From Sipunculus nudus (taxonomy: Eukaryota; Annelida; Sipuncula; Golfingiida; Sipunculidae): 64,000 nucleotides of DNA. This document shows positions 35,980 to 48,690 of this stretch, piece by piece. The first letter of the stretch is position 1. Each line of letters starts with the position of its first letter. A model generated the notes under the pieces. The model had not been told where the DNA came from and did no database searches. It was given only the letters and a program-made list of their open reading frames with translations. The stretch spans positions 71,892,624-71,956,623 of the forward strand of contig CM049308.1 of assembly GCA_026874595.1 (NCBI GenBank), in the 5' to 3' direction. Both the position numbers and the translations under genes were made by a program.

Positions 35980-38900
35980 ATATAAATCTGGTAATTTAAA
36001 TTTATTTTATACAAGTAACAACTGTGATATTTTGCAATGTGACAACTCCGTTAATATATCGAATATGATCACCATTATGGGCAATATATTAAACTATTCC
36101 AAAATCTAAATTACAAGATCAAAGTCGTTATGTATTCCGCAGTTTCCCACATTTGCAAATATGTAAATTAGTTTATTTCTGTATCGACATTTGCACGTCT
36201 TTTATTGCGACCTTCAACTCTTTTTAATGGTCGTGGCCGGTGGCAGACATCGCTGAGCGATCGCAGATCTTTGAATATTATATATACTTCGCAGCTGCAG
36301 TGGTCTTGTTTAAATTAATGTGCTTCCAAAATAGGAGTACAGATCTGGTTTTATATATAGATAAAATGTTCAGAGTCGGGGTTTGGGTGACGGCACGACG
36401 GATTGATGTCGCTACGTCCAAGGTTCCTTCACAAAGTTTATTGACACAGCCCGCCGTACAGGAAGTTACCGGGTGCAGGAGTCCATATATCATCTGTGTA
36501 CAACCTTCCGATAAAAAAAAAGGAAGCGGGCGCCGCTCTCTGTAGATGTCAGCCGGCGCACCCCTGCAATTACAGATAGCACGATGAATGTGAATCAGCC
36601 AGTGACTGTATGCACAAAATGTATATATATAGAAAATCTCTATTTGCAGAATGTATATATAGAACATCTTTGAGATTATGAATCAATTCGAGTTAAAATA
36701 AACATCCATCATTTCAGCCGACTCAGCTGGCATTAAAGTTATCATTTAGAACTCTCTGTTGCGGGAGGGGATAAACTACCGCCGCAACTGTCATTATGGG
36801 GATCATTAGGTGTATCATTGTGTTGCAACTGTAACTGACTGGTCCCGAAGATTTTTTGTAAACGGAAATTGCGTCATTGCAGTCTATAGTCCAGTAAAAC
36901 CTTGGCTATTTTCTACTATAACATGAAATGGAAAATCATGGCTAAATGCAGAGCTTATTCCAACACACCTAAAAATGTAATTTATGCACCACCGAGAAAT
37001 ACTATATAATATGCCGACCTGATCTGAGTACACTAATCAATAGGAACGAGCTGACATCGTCATGCAAACATAGAACTAAATACCTTCTTTTTAACCTTAA
37101 ATAATTTTAAGCCGACCATAATAAAGTTAAATATGCAGTCTCAAGAACCCAGCGGATGTGTGAAGGAACAACCAATTTGACTACTAATCCACTGATCCCC
37201 TGACCGAACCAACACCTGGGGTCTTGATTAACTTTAAGCAAACCAACAGATCCTTGAGCGCTTCATAATAGTCCTAATACAGTACAATAAGCCAGGCAAC
37301 CAGCAACCCATATTCATCAATATACCAAAAACTCTAAAATACATGCCTCACCGAACCTAAACCAAGATTAATCCTACCTATTATGACAAATTTCCCCTAC
37401 ATATCTGATCACTCCAGTATGTACCTGAAGAGTGAGCCGGCTTGAATGCTGCTCTCACAAAAGAGATCTGTCGCACAAACTGATGAAGTCAAACTAACTG
37501 TGCATTAATATATTATAATAATAAACACTTCAACATGGTACAGCACTATCACCGCTGATATATACTTATTAATTCTATGATATACACACATTTTCATATT
37601 CGACATTTTATCAATAAGAGGGAATATTGCTGAGTAAACCGTTTAAGAAACTTTATTGTACACAATGACATGTCTCTGCTATAGCTGTGCATATCACAAG
37701 ACATACGAAGGGCGTCTTACGCAGACTTGCGGTGTTCTTGTTTACTCTTGCTCCGTGCCTTCAGCCTTCACTACTTAGTATGAAATAATTGAAAAAGAAT
37801 ACAGTAAAAGAGAGAATATTCATATATTATAGGTCTGATTAACCGAAATAGTGAAACTCCTTATGTGCGTCCTTTTTTTATTATAAGACATTTTCTTTGC
37901 AGAATCTTTATTTGTTCTTTCACATTCCGGTGTTATGTGATTTTAAATCAATCTGGTTTATGCATGATTTGTTAATTAATCTACCAGAGACAACTCATCT
38001 GTACTAAGCTTCCTCTCCGTTACACACCACAGATTCATACTTGGCCTCGTAATGAATAAACCTAGATAAACCTTATTATAACACCTTAGGACATCATTAA
38101 TCATACGTATCTTGAAGGCTCAGTTTTAAATATAATTTTTCCTGACTCTTCAAAGGATATTTTGGATATTCTTAATAATAATATGATTAAGGTCAATGAA
38201 AGCGGGCTGAAGCGGGCTGTAAACTTAAATGTTCGGTGCGATACCGTGCTCCCATTGGTCTTGAATTACTTGGCCATGTGCCAACAGCCTGGTAGCGAAA
38301 CATAACAAACTCTACTATAGCAGACAGTGAAGGAACGAATGCTGCTTATAACCTTTCTTATAACAAAGAATGAAATATATGGTTTATACTTGTTGAATGT
38401 TATTTTTTAACAAAGTATATCTTCAGAATAATCTAATAGTCAGAGCCAGCTACACGTAATAGGACTCTAATTTTAATTGAATCTTTGAGTTTATTTTGAA
38501 CTGGTAAAGGTCATGCAGAAAAGGTTAGACTGTGCGAGAGATGAAAGGAATAGAGCAGTAAAAACCGTGCGTTGACTGATGTAGAGGGGGAGGCTGTTGC
38601 TTCCCTGCAGATTTACCGGCTTTAACTAGACATAATAATTTTACAGCTGTAAAAGAAAACAAAGAGCTTGTTAAAGAAAACAAAGAGCAGTCTATGGGCC
38701 ACGTGATCAGATTTCCGAGACCTCCTTCGCCGGTATCCATGGTGGCTGCTTCTGGGTATTGAAGAAACTGATGACAGTTCAGGCCAAACACAAAAAAATC
38801 ACCGTCCCATCGCGCTCCCATTTTTCGCGGACCATATTATTTAAGGGGTAGAGGGTTCTTGAACGGGGATTAATTCCTTAGCTCTTGGCTAACTAGCTTT

Positions 38901-41900
38901 AAAGAAATCATTTTATGCTTTAACACCGCGAAATCTGATACATAAAGGTATCGTATGAAGCTGATCAAACTTTATGTGGTTCATCTGTATAATTTCTAAT
39001 ATTGTCGCATATATTTGTTTCCTTCCTGTCAGCTTACAGGAATGAACTATATTGTCTCGACCAATATTTTTTTTTAAAAAGCTGGCTGTTTATATTTGGC
39101 CACAGAAACGTAGAACAATTTTTTTAAGGATCAATTTTTCTTCATTTTCCTTATAGCTCATACATTCTCATTTTATTGAAAAAAAGAAGAAAGTTATCCT
39201 GATTAAAGTTATCCATTTGTTTCTGGGGACAAGAAAAATTTAAATTTAAAAATATTTACCTCATTTTTTCCATGATATGTTTTTAAGCTCCACATCAGAA
39301 CAACATTACTTGCCATGACCTTTCCTTAGGTTCAATTGCAGGTGCACATATATATGTAACAATTTCATTTCAATATATTCCAATATGAAAATGTTTGATT
39401 CTCAACAAATGCAAATTCTGTTCTGGAACACCATAAAATATTCCATAATTTCGAAAAATTTTGTTGATGTACTTTCATAGTAATATTTTATCAACTTGAG
39501 TAATCTTTTATTTCCTAAATGTAATTCAGTATGTTATTATAGGCCATGGGCTAAATGGAGTATTGTATTATCTAACAGAATGAGGGCTAAAAGCCTTTGT
39601 TTTTTTCCTGTATAAGTGCATTTTATCGAATTTGGCTTTTATAATATTAAATCGTATATGAATTGGCTTTTGATTTGTTTGAACATTTAATCAAATTTGT
39701 TTGTTTTTAAATGGACCGAGTTGCATTTGATGACAGTTCCATGATTTTTGGCGTTAGTTGGTTTCAGCTTCACAGTCGCTTGACATCTGAGACACTCAAA
39801 CTTGTGGACCTTCCAAAATAATAAGACATATGCTCATTATTCTGTACATCCTCCTTAAAATTATCCTTTTTCTATGCCTTGCACCACGTGGTTAACTCAG
39901 CGGTAGCGAATTGGTCTTTCCTTAATGAGCTGCCAGATGAGCACAACATAATTCTATGCTGTTTCACGCACTCACGGCTGACAATTTACGCTCACGTGAC
40001 AGGTAATGAATATTGAACTCTCGCTTTGGCAGTAATTGCCTCTGGCCACCCGTGGTTTCCAAAAATGCCCTCCGCAGTGAAGGCTCAGGGGCAGTGCGGG
40101 AACTCAGGTGCGAGGCTCCAGGAAAACATACCCGTCAACGGTATCAGCAGCTCTGCTTATTAAAGTTCATCTTGTGAAGCTCTAGTTGTGGCAAGTTGCA
40201 AGTAACATGCATAACAAGAAAGTGATCAGAGACCGCAGTCTCAAAGTAAACAACATTACAACAAAAAGAAATGTTTGTAACGGTTCAACAACTCAATTCA
40301 GTGGTTAACTCTATATCAATTGTTCTTTGCCTATAGAGGAATGAAAGAAATAGCTGCATGCCATAATGAAAAGGACTAAAAAACATATGATTGCGATTGA
40401 GCTAGGGGGGCTCAGTTCTTACTTACAGGTGCTTATTAGAATAGATTCACAAATAAGTCATATTGCTGTATATTTGCTTACATGTTTTCATTGCGAGCAT
40501 TCATAATGAGTAAACATTCAACTTAAAGCAAACAACTTTAAGAACAAAAACATAATAACATAATAACACATCTTGTTATATTTTAGGTTCCCCTGAGAAT
40601 CCAAACGTAAACACTTTTAACATCATTGTACGATTTATGTCTTCTCGTGAACAAATATTCGTGTTTATGACAACGACTATGTTACCACTTTTAAACTTTT
40701 CCAAATATTCAACTGATTTACATTTCGTAATCCATTTATTCCATAAAATATATTTCATAAACTAGTATACGTGGAATTGTTTTCTTCAATGAAACTTTTG
40801 ATGATTTAACTTTAACAAATATGTGAATTCAGTTTTAAACGATGTTAACATGAAGAGGTTGAACGTAATATAGTATATTACTGATTATATTCATATTATA
40901 ATATGACAGGAAACATGATAACCTAAATGATTGTGCATTCTTTGTACATTTAGAATGGTTGAAATTTCCATAAGCCATGAGTACAGTAACCATTATTTCA
41001 AGTAAAGGTTAGTATTTAAATAAAGGTGAATGTAACGAAGAAATCCTCATCATTGGAGGGACAAAATTGCACCGTATAACGTATTGATATTTAAAATTGA
41101 TAGGCTGATAATTTCAACGTATCAGCGATTACGGAATGGCGTCTGTTAACCGTACTCCAACTGGCTGTGAGGCCAGATAGCCTTTCTGTACTCTCACCGT
41201 CAACCAGGTTTGTGATATTATAGACACGTTTCCCATGATTAATGCATCCCTTTTACCATTGCAGATGTCCTACTGCTTAGACATGATATTACAGACTGGA
41301 TATGAAGAGTAATAAACCCAAAGATATCATCTCTAATGCCGAACTGTAACCTTTGATCTAGAAACGCTGAAGAGTGGGCTTCAATATATCTGTAAAAGGG
41401 ATCTTTGATATCTGAGACTACAATAGTGACTTTTGTAACTGATCAATGGTAAACTTAAATATATCATATAACGGATTTGTGGTATCTCAGATTACAAATT
41501 TGACCCTTGTAACTGTGCGTTGGATTGTACACATACGTAATTACGGTGGTCCTGACAAGGCGGCTATATCCCGGGAACGTTATTTCATATCAAGGTTTCT
41601 GCCGGTTTGATGTGTGCCCTGTTCTCTTTACAGCCTCCTCTCTACGACCCTTTGCCCTGGTTGAGAATTCATCTCTGGACTCTATTTATGTATAATAGTC
41701 TTAGAATCCCGTTTACGTGGGAAACGCCACCCAAATGAATATTTAACTTCAGTTAAACGTTCTGAAGTGTACTGAAACAATAAAACGACAGTATATAAAT
41801 TAGTATTTGGACACTACCTTATGGATATTTTGTAGAGTGGAAACAAGACGTGACACTTCAACGTTATACAAGATTTTCTTTTCATCTGATAAAATAAAAA
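35980..41900. other. Gene-poor stretch
   Basis: No exon, RNA gene or mobile element end could be supported. Short TA tracts occur at 35940-36000 and 36275-36360. The open frames at 36240-36667 (both strands) and 38525-38821 (-) show no recognisable domain and no convincing splice sites. A tRNA-like word (TTAACTCAGCGGTAGCG) at about 39890 has no partner B box. Confidence 0.5.
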
Positions 41901-41930
41901 GGTAGATAGTAGGTCTTCTTTAGAGTTTAC

Positions 41931-42154
41931 CTTTCAGTCAAACACAAGCATAGGGATTCAAACACCTGGTGTCGATTCAAATAGACATGAAATTCTGCCA
42001 TGTGAATCGGCAGCACTTTCCGAAGTTCGGCTGACCGGGACTGGAAGTAGGTCAGTTTCGATTGGTCGTCACACCGAGGATTCTGTAAGCGACAAATACA
42101 CCTGGAAACTTGCGTGGTAAAATTCGGAATATTAAATACGTCTGTCATAGTCAT
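41931..42154 (-). CDS. Candidate coding exon, product unknown
   Basis: On the minus strand an ATG (42152-42154) opens a 75-codon frame starting MTMTDVFNIPNF. It includes CRLQNPRCDD, HMAEFHVYLNRH and ends SLCLCLTER. The frame runs into the word ACTGAAAG followed by GTAAAC, a good splice donor (AAAG then GTAAAC), so it could be a first coding exon that splices at about 41935 and whose next exon lies further left. If unspliced it ends at the TAA inside that donor. Composition looks protein-like, but no family is recognised. It lies on the opposite strand to the MAM exons. Confidence 0.33.
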
Positions 42155-43165
42155 ACTTTACCGATTTGTGTTTGTCCAAATATGGTAGGAACCGAATCAC
42201 CGAATTTGTGTTCCGACTATTCTTGTGATCATTACAGAAAAGTCAGCTGATTAAACAAAATAAGACTAAGGGACTACATAATGAGGCAGAAGGGTCCGAT
42301 GTTACGGCAATGACAAACCCAGTGTTAACTATTGTAGGAGTGACCGGAATATTTATTTATTTTTTCTTTAAAGGAGAATAGTTGAATTTTATAATAATGA
42401 AAAGGCGATGGGGTGGACTTTGGTTGGAACCAGGGGTTCTTTTTGTTGTCAGGCATTAGGATAACGTTTCGCTACTAATAAATGTTTACTCGAGTTGGGG
42501 AATGTTTCCAAGGAAAGAACTGTAAATTGATGTGTTGGGATTATTACATAATATGTATCCGTTCTCTGTCGAAGTTAACTCTATTGAACCATGTAAAGGT
42601 AAACACTGATTGTTAGAACTTTTGTTGCTATATACCACCTATTTCATTCCAAACCTGTCACATTTCTTTAATTGGAAATTACCAAACAGGTCTTGTGAAC
42701 TATGTCCTTACTTAAATAGTCCTATCATGAAGGAATACCAGAGAAAAAGAGTGTCTTTGCATTAATACAATAGATTAAATTGTCTATGACTCGTGATTTT
42801 CACCTGAATTACATTAGTGGAATTGACTTTGGGGAACCCACTGTAGTGCTGCATTTGCGTGCATATGGGGAAAGCTCAGTTTAGCGTCAGGTTGTTCATT
42901 GCGTTGAAACACTAACAATGGGGGAGTCCTTTTATATGTAGCGTGTTTCCCCTCTTTCATGCCAAGAGCTTTGCTCTAAAATTTGTCATGTCCACCTTCT
43001 TAGTACAAGACTGTCTGTCATCTCTACTATAGTCCATATACCAATATTTAGATACGTTATATGAATAAATTAGTTTAATTTAAAGCGTAAAACTTGTAAA
43101 ATCTACTTATTTTACACCACTGTTTCAAAAGCCCTCCTGATTGCGATTACATTAGTATGTGTGTA

Positions 43166-43171
<6 letters not shown>

Positions 43172-43211
<40 letters not shown>
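43172..43211. repeat. (GA)n microsatellite
   Basis: About 20 GA units preceded by a TGTGTATGTGTGT tract. Confidence 0.96.
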
Positions 43212-43216
<5 letters not shown>

Positions 43217-44084
43217 TCCATGGAAAAAAATACTTGATGCAAGTTGGTCCACTTGGATTTTTTATGTAAAGCATCAAATGATCAAACTTCAGGGTACAAA
43301 ATTTATCTGGTAGTACAATATCGCCGGTTGCGATGGTCCTGCCAAATATTTAAGGCGCGACAGATGACCAACGACTTTAAAGAAGCAAACAAGGGCATAA
43401 ATAAGACTTAGATAGATGAATTGATCAATTGAATGGAAAGAATTGAGGAATTTTAGTCGATTTAGCAGTTCGCTCTGGTTCCGTGAACGTGAAAGATCAA
43501 ACAATAAAGTAAAACAGTGGTGACTCGTGTTTGAGAGGACCTTAGCTATTCAATTTAATTTGATCTTTGAATGAACCTGCCAAGACTACGTATAAATGTG
43601 ATACCTGGCCCAAATAAGCTAATCTAAAAGCCCTATCCATCTTATACAGAGAACAAACGCATAAAGGTCGCTGTTTTTCTCCTTGGATGTTGGAGTGACG
43701 TATCACATTGCGGTCAACTATAGTTTTCTTCCTGTTTGTCGATTCTTTCTACACTGACGTATTATTTAACCCTGTGACCAAGCACATGTTTGATTTTGAG
43801 TAATCAATCACTATTATAGGAGTTTTGTTGACTTCCTAAATATCAACGTGAATGATATGTGTGCTCGTCATTTGGACCTGACGCTGAATAACATCAGCAA
43901 GTTGTAAGAGAAATTAATTAGATAGCACTCACAACGGGCACACTTCTCTCAGTTGTGCATAGGCTATTGGTGTTAGAAGTGGGATCCTGGGAGAGAGTGT
44001 TGTTTCTTAATGCCCGCCCATTTCATTTTTTTTTACCGCCGGGATAGTTTCCTACATTCCCGGAGAGGGGCTAAGGCAACTGTG

Positions 44085-44086
<2 letters not shown>

Positions 44087-44176
<90 letters not shown>
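44087..44176. repeat. (TA)n microsatellite
   Basis: About 44 TA units interrupted once near 44130-44142 by TTTATATTTA. Confidence 0.96.
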
Positions 44177-44179
<3 letters not shown>

Positions 44180-44398
44180 ATTGTAAAACCCTTCTGGGAT
44201 AAATTCATTTAAATGGCGACATCGTAATCATATTAATACAAATTACCACATTCTCTGTTTATAAATAGAATACTCTTGAATATTCTAATATTATGATGTA
44301 GTCTTTTGAAAGGTGAAAATTAATTCCCAATTAGTTACTTTTGCATATTAAGGAAATCATATATCACCTCGACTTATGGTATTTTCTTTTATTTACAG

Positions 44399-44428
44399 TT
44401 CCATCTGAGCTGCGTGCGGGGAACAATG
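44399..44428 (+). CDS. 30-nt microexon of a MAM-domain-like protein
   Basis: A strong acceptor (a T-rich tract ending ATTTACAG at 44398) precedes 30 bases ending AATG, followed by the donor GTGAGA. Read in phase (two leading bases, nine codons, one trailing base) it gives PSELRAGNN. The trailing G joins the GA that opens the next exon to make a glycine codon. This places N-G-T-F-V-Y-L-D across the junction. That fits the G-x-Y-L-x-V-D start of the MAM domain core strand, and the match supports the splice model. A 30-nt exon is unusually short. The upstream exon was not identified. Confidence 0.55.
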
Positions 44429-44991
44429 GTGAGAAATATTCAATTTCCTATTAGTTCTTCTTAATAACTTGGATGATTGTTTCTGCGGAACGGTCACTGT
44501 TTGTGTGTAAAATGTCTTGTAGAAGCGTAAATTGTGTACTTCTTGTTTTCATGGTCGTTTCAGAGATTTATATTAAGTTCTTCTGTGCATGATTAATTTT
44601 GAATTAATAAATAACGGTAGTGGTATTGTTTTCGTTAATTAAAGTTTCCTTGGTTTTGATTATGATGAAAGAACAATTATTATTTCGGCAATTTGAACCA
44701 AGAAATTTTAGCAGCTTTATATTTTCGCAAATATATATAATACTAGATTGGATCATTTCATCAAAAATATTCGATACAAAAAAAATGTTAGATGCTGTAA
44801 TGTGATATGCTGTTTCTATGTGACTGTCATTTTTAGATGATGTTATTTAAATGAATGTCATGTATGTTACTTAATCCGACATTTTTGTCAGTAGGGGGAA
44901 GACATAGTCTGTATATATGATCAAAATTTACCTTAAAGGTAAATAGTTGAAAACTTACCTTGACATATTGATTGTCCCTCTTTATTTCCAG
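44429..44991 (+). other. Intron between the two MAM-like exons
   Basis: A 563-base GT-AG intron, AT-rich, inserted after the first base of a codon (phase 1). The short open frame at 44620-44805 within it is not supported. Confidence 0.55.
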
Positions 44992-45205
44992 GAACATTTG
45001 TCTATTTGGACAATAAAGTCCAAGGCTTTGGAGAGTTGCTCAGTCCGGATCTTATCGCCAGTAACAAAGTGTGTCGTTTGGCATTTCGTGCCTTCCTGTC
45101 TGACATGGACTGCCAGCTGGAGGTGCTGGTCGAGCAGGAGCCCAACAGGGTACTACTGGTCGTACCGGAGAGACTATTTGACAGTCACACATTGAAGAGA
45201 AACAG
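44992..45205 (+). CDS. Exon of a MAM-domain-like extracellular protein
   Basis: The acceptor TTTATTTCCAG ends at 44991 and the donor GTGAGC starts at 45206. The 214-base exon reads TFVYLDNKVQGFGELLSPDL, then IASNKVCRLAFRAFLSDMD, CQLEVLVEQEPNRVLLVVPE and RLFDSHTLKRN, leaving two bases (AG) for the next exon. A small-residue strand start, an L-x-SP motif, and a cysteine followed by a hydrophobic strand match the order of the MAM fold. A second alternating-hydrophobic strand (LEVLVE) follows. MAM domains are adhesion modules of secreted or cell-surface proteins such as meprins, receptor phosphatases and ALK/LTK-type kinases. The C-x-LA..LLVVPE pattern loosely recalls the ALK type, but that is a guess. 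The next exon (expected W..FQV.FE) was not found downstream. Confidence 0.68.
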
Positions 45206-45581
45206 GTGAGCGCTATAACACACAATCCTCGCCTCACAACCACCCACTAACACGACCACCACACTTTTAAGGTCATGGTCACCACATTACTAATTTCCTA
45301 TGAATGTTGAGCACGATCAGAGTACTTATGACGGGTGAATATTATGCCGATTTTGACGTGCGAAACAAATATGGATCTGTCGGACTTGAAAGAGGTTTTT
45401 TACCTATTCGTACGACAGGATCGGCGTAAGCCAATTACATACCATGTCATCGAATTTTCGGCAAAACTCTTCGACAAAAGCTGCGTCCGCATAGTATGAA
45501 ATAAAAAACTTTATCAGATATATAGCTCGTTTTCACCTTTATGGTAATAAGATTCTGAATACGCGGACATAATGCTTAGAT

Positions 45582-45968
45582 TTAAAGAAATGTCCGAGAA
45601 ATGCGCAACGAAGAATAAAGAAAATCTGAGTCATTTGCATGAACTATCGGTCCAGTGTTTGTTCTCCTAACTGACCGACTCCGAGCTGTCCCGATTTTAA
45701 TTTTCCGATGGTAATTAAATAGTGCTTCCGGCTCAACACGGTCCCTGGCTAGCATTAAATGGTCTTTGGTTGAAGGTTTCCTAGAGGCCATAGCAAATAA
45801 CCTATAAACGCCAACTGTCCTTGAAGACGAAGAAGGCCTTTTTTTAAATATATGAACTTCGATGTCCATGGACGAGCTATCCATTACTCCTATACACAAT
45901 CGCTCAGTAACCCATTTAGGAGTAAGCTGCACAGACTCAGATATGCAATGAGCCGACTTATAGTATTT
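45582..45968 (-). CDS. Unrecognised minus-strand open frame
   Basis: A frame stays open for about 129 codons and ends TAA at 45582. Segments include KWVTERLCIGVMDSSSMDIE, RPSSSSRTVGVYRLFAMASR and NYHRKIKIGTARSRSVRRTN. It lies about 380 bases downstream of the MAM exon on the other strand, probably inside that gene's intron. Composition is protein-like, but no domain or start context is recognised. It may be a fragment of a mobile element or an unrelated exon. Confidence 0.22.
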   Translation of the reverse strand, partial: KYYKSAHCISESVQLTPKWVTERLCIGVMDSSSMDIEVHIFKKRPSSSSRTVGVYRLFAMASRKPSTKDHLMLARDRVEPEALFNYHRKIKIGTARSRSVRRTNTGPIVHANDSDFLYSSLRISRTFL

Positions 45969-46229
45969 AAACTAGAGCAGCAGTCCGCGACTACATATAT
46001 ATAATTTCGCTAGGTTATATCAATCAAAACCCAATACTTCTCATCTTTATGCCAACGTTTACCATTTTGCACTTTAATATATACTGGAGCAGATGTTGTT
46101 TTAAATTAAATGCTTTCCAGTTGAATTTTATTCTTGATGTAGGATATCCCCATAATCTCAATGAAAAAACAACTAAGTAGCCTAAAAGGCACTGTATCAT
46201 CTCGGATAGCGTGAAACCCCACATCTAAA

Positions 46230-46990
46230 GTATCCTTCATTTGTTGTATATCTGGTTGTAATTGTAGCGGATTTGCCTTCAGGAAGCATGTTTTACATCC
46301 TTAAAGGGAACCCTTCGCAAACTTTTCAACCTAACGAGTTTATTCATCGAGCCGCATGAAAACGGAAAGGTGGCTCCATTACTCACCCAAGGATTCGTGG
46401 GCGTAACCAAAGAGGAGTCGGAGCGAACTGCTTGCCGTAATGTTCATTTAATGTCTTTTTTACGTTGATGGTATATAAAGGTCCATTTTGTCCAAGCTGG
46501 AAAAAAATTATTCTAAAAGTAAAGGATGTAGAAAGTTCAAAGCTCTAGCCTACACATATCTGTGCACTGGTGAAAATCCGAATATCTGTGCACATCCGAA
46601 TGATTGGAACTGCATCATGAAATTTCGATAGTACGTGTCAAAATGGATCTGATAATATAATATCGCGATCGGGTTTTTTGCCATTTCTTACTCTGACATT
46701 TGTTACTCTGACAATATGAAATGTACAAAATTGAAAAATAAAATCTCTATCACAGAGGTAGTTAGATGTTTTAAAATGAGAGTGAAAACTATTTTGTGAT
46801 AATGACGTCAACCTTCAGTTTATTATATCTATACTGCACTAGCGTAATTTTAATTCTATATTACAAATTGACTCGACGTTGAACATATGTATGTGATATC
46901 ATACAAAAAAGACTGAGATTTCTCCCTAATAGCCCGCTAATCGAAAATCATCTTCTTTAACAATGGAAAATGTGATGACTATAAATACAC
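46230..46990. other. No supported feature
   Basis: AT-rich sequence with an acceptor-like TTTGCCTTCAG at about 46281. The phase needed to continue the MAM exon meets a stop within eight codons, so this is not its next exon. Confidence 0.45.
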
Positions 46991-46999
46991 CTAAAGGTG

Positions 47000-47292
47000 A
47001 TTTTTGGAGACCATCGATGTGAGGGACTTCAATTCTGTTGAGCGCTGACCTCTGTCGATTTTGGGATACCATCCATTTGAGAGACTTCAATCCTGTTGGG
47101 CGCTGACCCCTGTCGATTTTTTTAGACCATTCATGTGAGAGACTTGCATTCTGTTGAGCGCTGACCTCTGTCGATTTTTGGATACCATCCATGTGAGAGA
47201 CTTCAATGCTGTTGAGCGATGACCTCTGACGATTTTTGGAAACCATTCATGTGAGAGACTTCAGTCCTGTTGAGCGCTGAGCTCTGTCGGGA
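47000..47292. repeat. 58-bp minisatellite, five units
   Basis: Units with ACCAT(C/T)CATGTGAGAGACTT begin at 47010, 47068, 47126, 47184 and 47242, exactly 58 bases apart. Each also contains CTGTTGAGCGCTGACCTCTG and CGATTTTTGG. The period is not a multiple of three, so the minus-strand frame of 106 codons across it (QRSALNRIEV repeats in shifting registers) is best seen as a repeat artefact. Confidence 0.9.
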
Positions 47293-47547
47293 GAACCAGA
47301 TGTATAGGAATGGACCGCTGACTGAACCTTCTCGTCCCATCTTGAAACATCCATCCACCCATGCATGGACATTTAAAACATTCCCTATCACCTTTGTCTG
47401 AAGCGCAATCTTTTCCTTTTTGTTATTTTAGTCAGTTCTGTTATACTAGGTGTATCGTCGTATATATTTCTACTGTCCTTACGTGTCAATTTGGTAACAT
47501 AATTTGCAAGTCATGACAGTCTACACGGTTATAAAATAGATCGATCG

Positions 47548-47660
47548 CAGGGTTGGCAAAATGCCGGCAAATACTCATAAAGTCTATGCCGGCGGTAAAT
47601 GCCATTTTTGCTAGCAAATACTAGCATTTGCTGGAAAATACTAGCAAATTTAAATTTCAT
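47548..47660. mobile_element. hAT-like left end with subterminal repeats
   Basis: CAGGGTTGGCAAAATG at 47548 is a hAT-type terminus. It is followed by several short subterminal words in both orientations: GCCGGCAAATACT, GCCGGCGGTAAATGCC, GCTAGCAAATACTAGC and GCTGGAAAATACTAGC. A candidate right end CCACCAACCCTG lies at about 48717-48728. The eight bases flanking the two ends do not match (ATCGATCG against GAAAGGTT), so the pairing may be accidental. Confidence 0.5.
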
Positions 47661-47769
47661 GACGGCAGGTCATATAAAAATCTAACACATTGTCTTGATT
47701 ATACATACACTTTCATGACTAGATTCATACATATACGGTTGTATTTCATATATCGTTGAAGTAAATATA

Positions 47770-47855
47770 AGATAAAAAAAGAATATTTGTGGATTTATGG
47801 CCAGGGTGGGGGGGGGGGGTTGGTATGGGGGTGGGGGTTGGGGTGGGGTGTATTG
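47770..47855. repeat. G-rich GGGGTTGG tract
   Basis: GGGTGGGGGG runs with TTGGTATGGGGGTGGGGGTTGG. Potential G-quadruplex. The proline-rich minus-strand frame here is an artefact. Confidence 0.7.
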
Positions 47856-48454
47856 TGTCCTTAAGGGCAGTTTTGGCAAGTTAGTTTCTTATTTTAGGGG
47901 TACTTAGTATCAAAAGGGATGTGTTTCTTAGCTGACATATATGCTTGTGGTGAATCATCTACAGCAAGGGACAGTTTTGTGCATGCTCCAAACTATGTAA
48001 ACCTAGTAGGCTAGGGACAGGCGGCAGGGGGGTAATATTTTACATAAATTTGAGTTTACATAAATAGAAATTTACTGCTTTTCAAAGTAATTGTATCAAT
48101 AGTAATTAATATTACTTCCTATTGATTCAGTTTTGTACAAGATCTTTTATTGTACTGACTCCGTTCTGGTTCAGTGACTGCCTTGGATGTACCTTTTGCC
48201 ATATGTTGTTTATGTAAGTGATGACCAGTGGTGCTTATTGCAGAAGAGTTATTCACTGAATAGTACAGATTTCAGCCAGTAGATAGCCAACTAGCTAGAC
48301 CTATCTTGTGTTTGATGACGGTCATGGATAAACAGAAGCACAGAGGTCCTCTTCCAAGCATTGATCGGTTGCTGTTACAGGGATACAGCAATGGTCAGAC
48401 CTAGCATAATCATGATAATTGGCTGATTTGCAAAATACATTTATTTGCAATTAC

Positions 48455-48690
48455 CTTTTTCAAGATTATTAATGGTCTAGCAGCAACCTCTGCTGAATCG
48501 CCATTTAAACTCAGGTACCAACAAGGACTCTACACTCAAAATCAATAAATAAAAAAAGTACTTAGATCCAACATAAACGATCTTTTATTCCATAAACTAG
48601 AATAGATTGGAACCAGCTACCATAAGAATTTATCTTCAGTAATTAAAACAGAAGAACAGTTTATAGCAGCACTAACAGTCTTATCATGAC
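48455..48690 (+). pseudogene. Decayed LINE reverse-transcriptase C-terminus
   Basis: The plus strand reads FKIINGLAATSAESPFKLRY, then after a stop IKKVLRSNIND. In a shifted frame it reads IDWNQLP, and in another EEQFIAALTVLS. This order (FKI.NGL, then a short variable stretch, then W-N-x-L-P, then an amphipathic F..AL helix) is the usual end of CR1/L2/jockey-type non-LTR retrotransposon ORF2. Stops and at least two frameshifts show it is dead. It lies between the hAT-like left end and its possible right end. Confidence 0.6.

Noticed and set aside
36240-36667. Overlapping 101- and 129-codon frames as genes
   Set aside because: No recognisable domain on either strand, no splice context, and a low-complexity TATA-rich part.
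39880-39925. tRNA-like A box at TTAACTCAGCGGTAGCG
   Set aside because: No B box within the expected distance and no cloverleaf pairing.
46282-46470. Next exon of the MAM-like gene
   Set aside because: The acceptor is fair, but the required reading phase stops within eight codons.
46926-47246. 106-codon minus-strand protein
   Set aside because: It is a 58-bp minisatellite, so the repeat peptide changes register in each unit, which a real repeat protein would not do.
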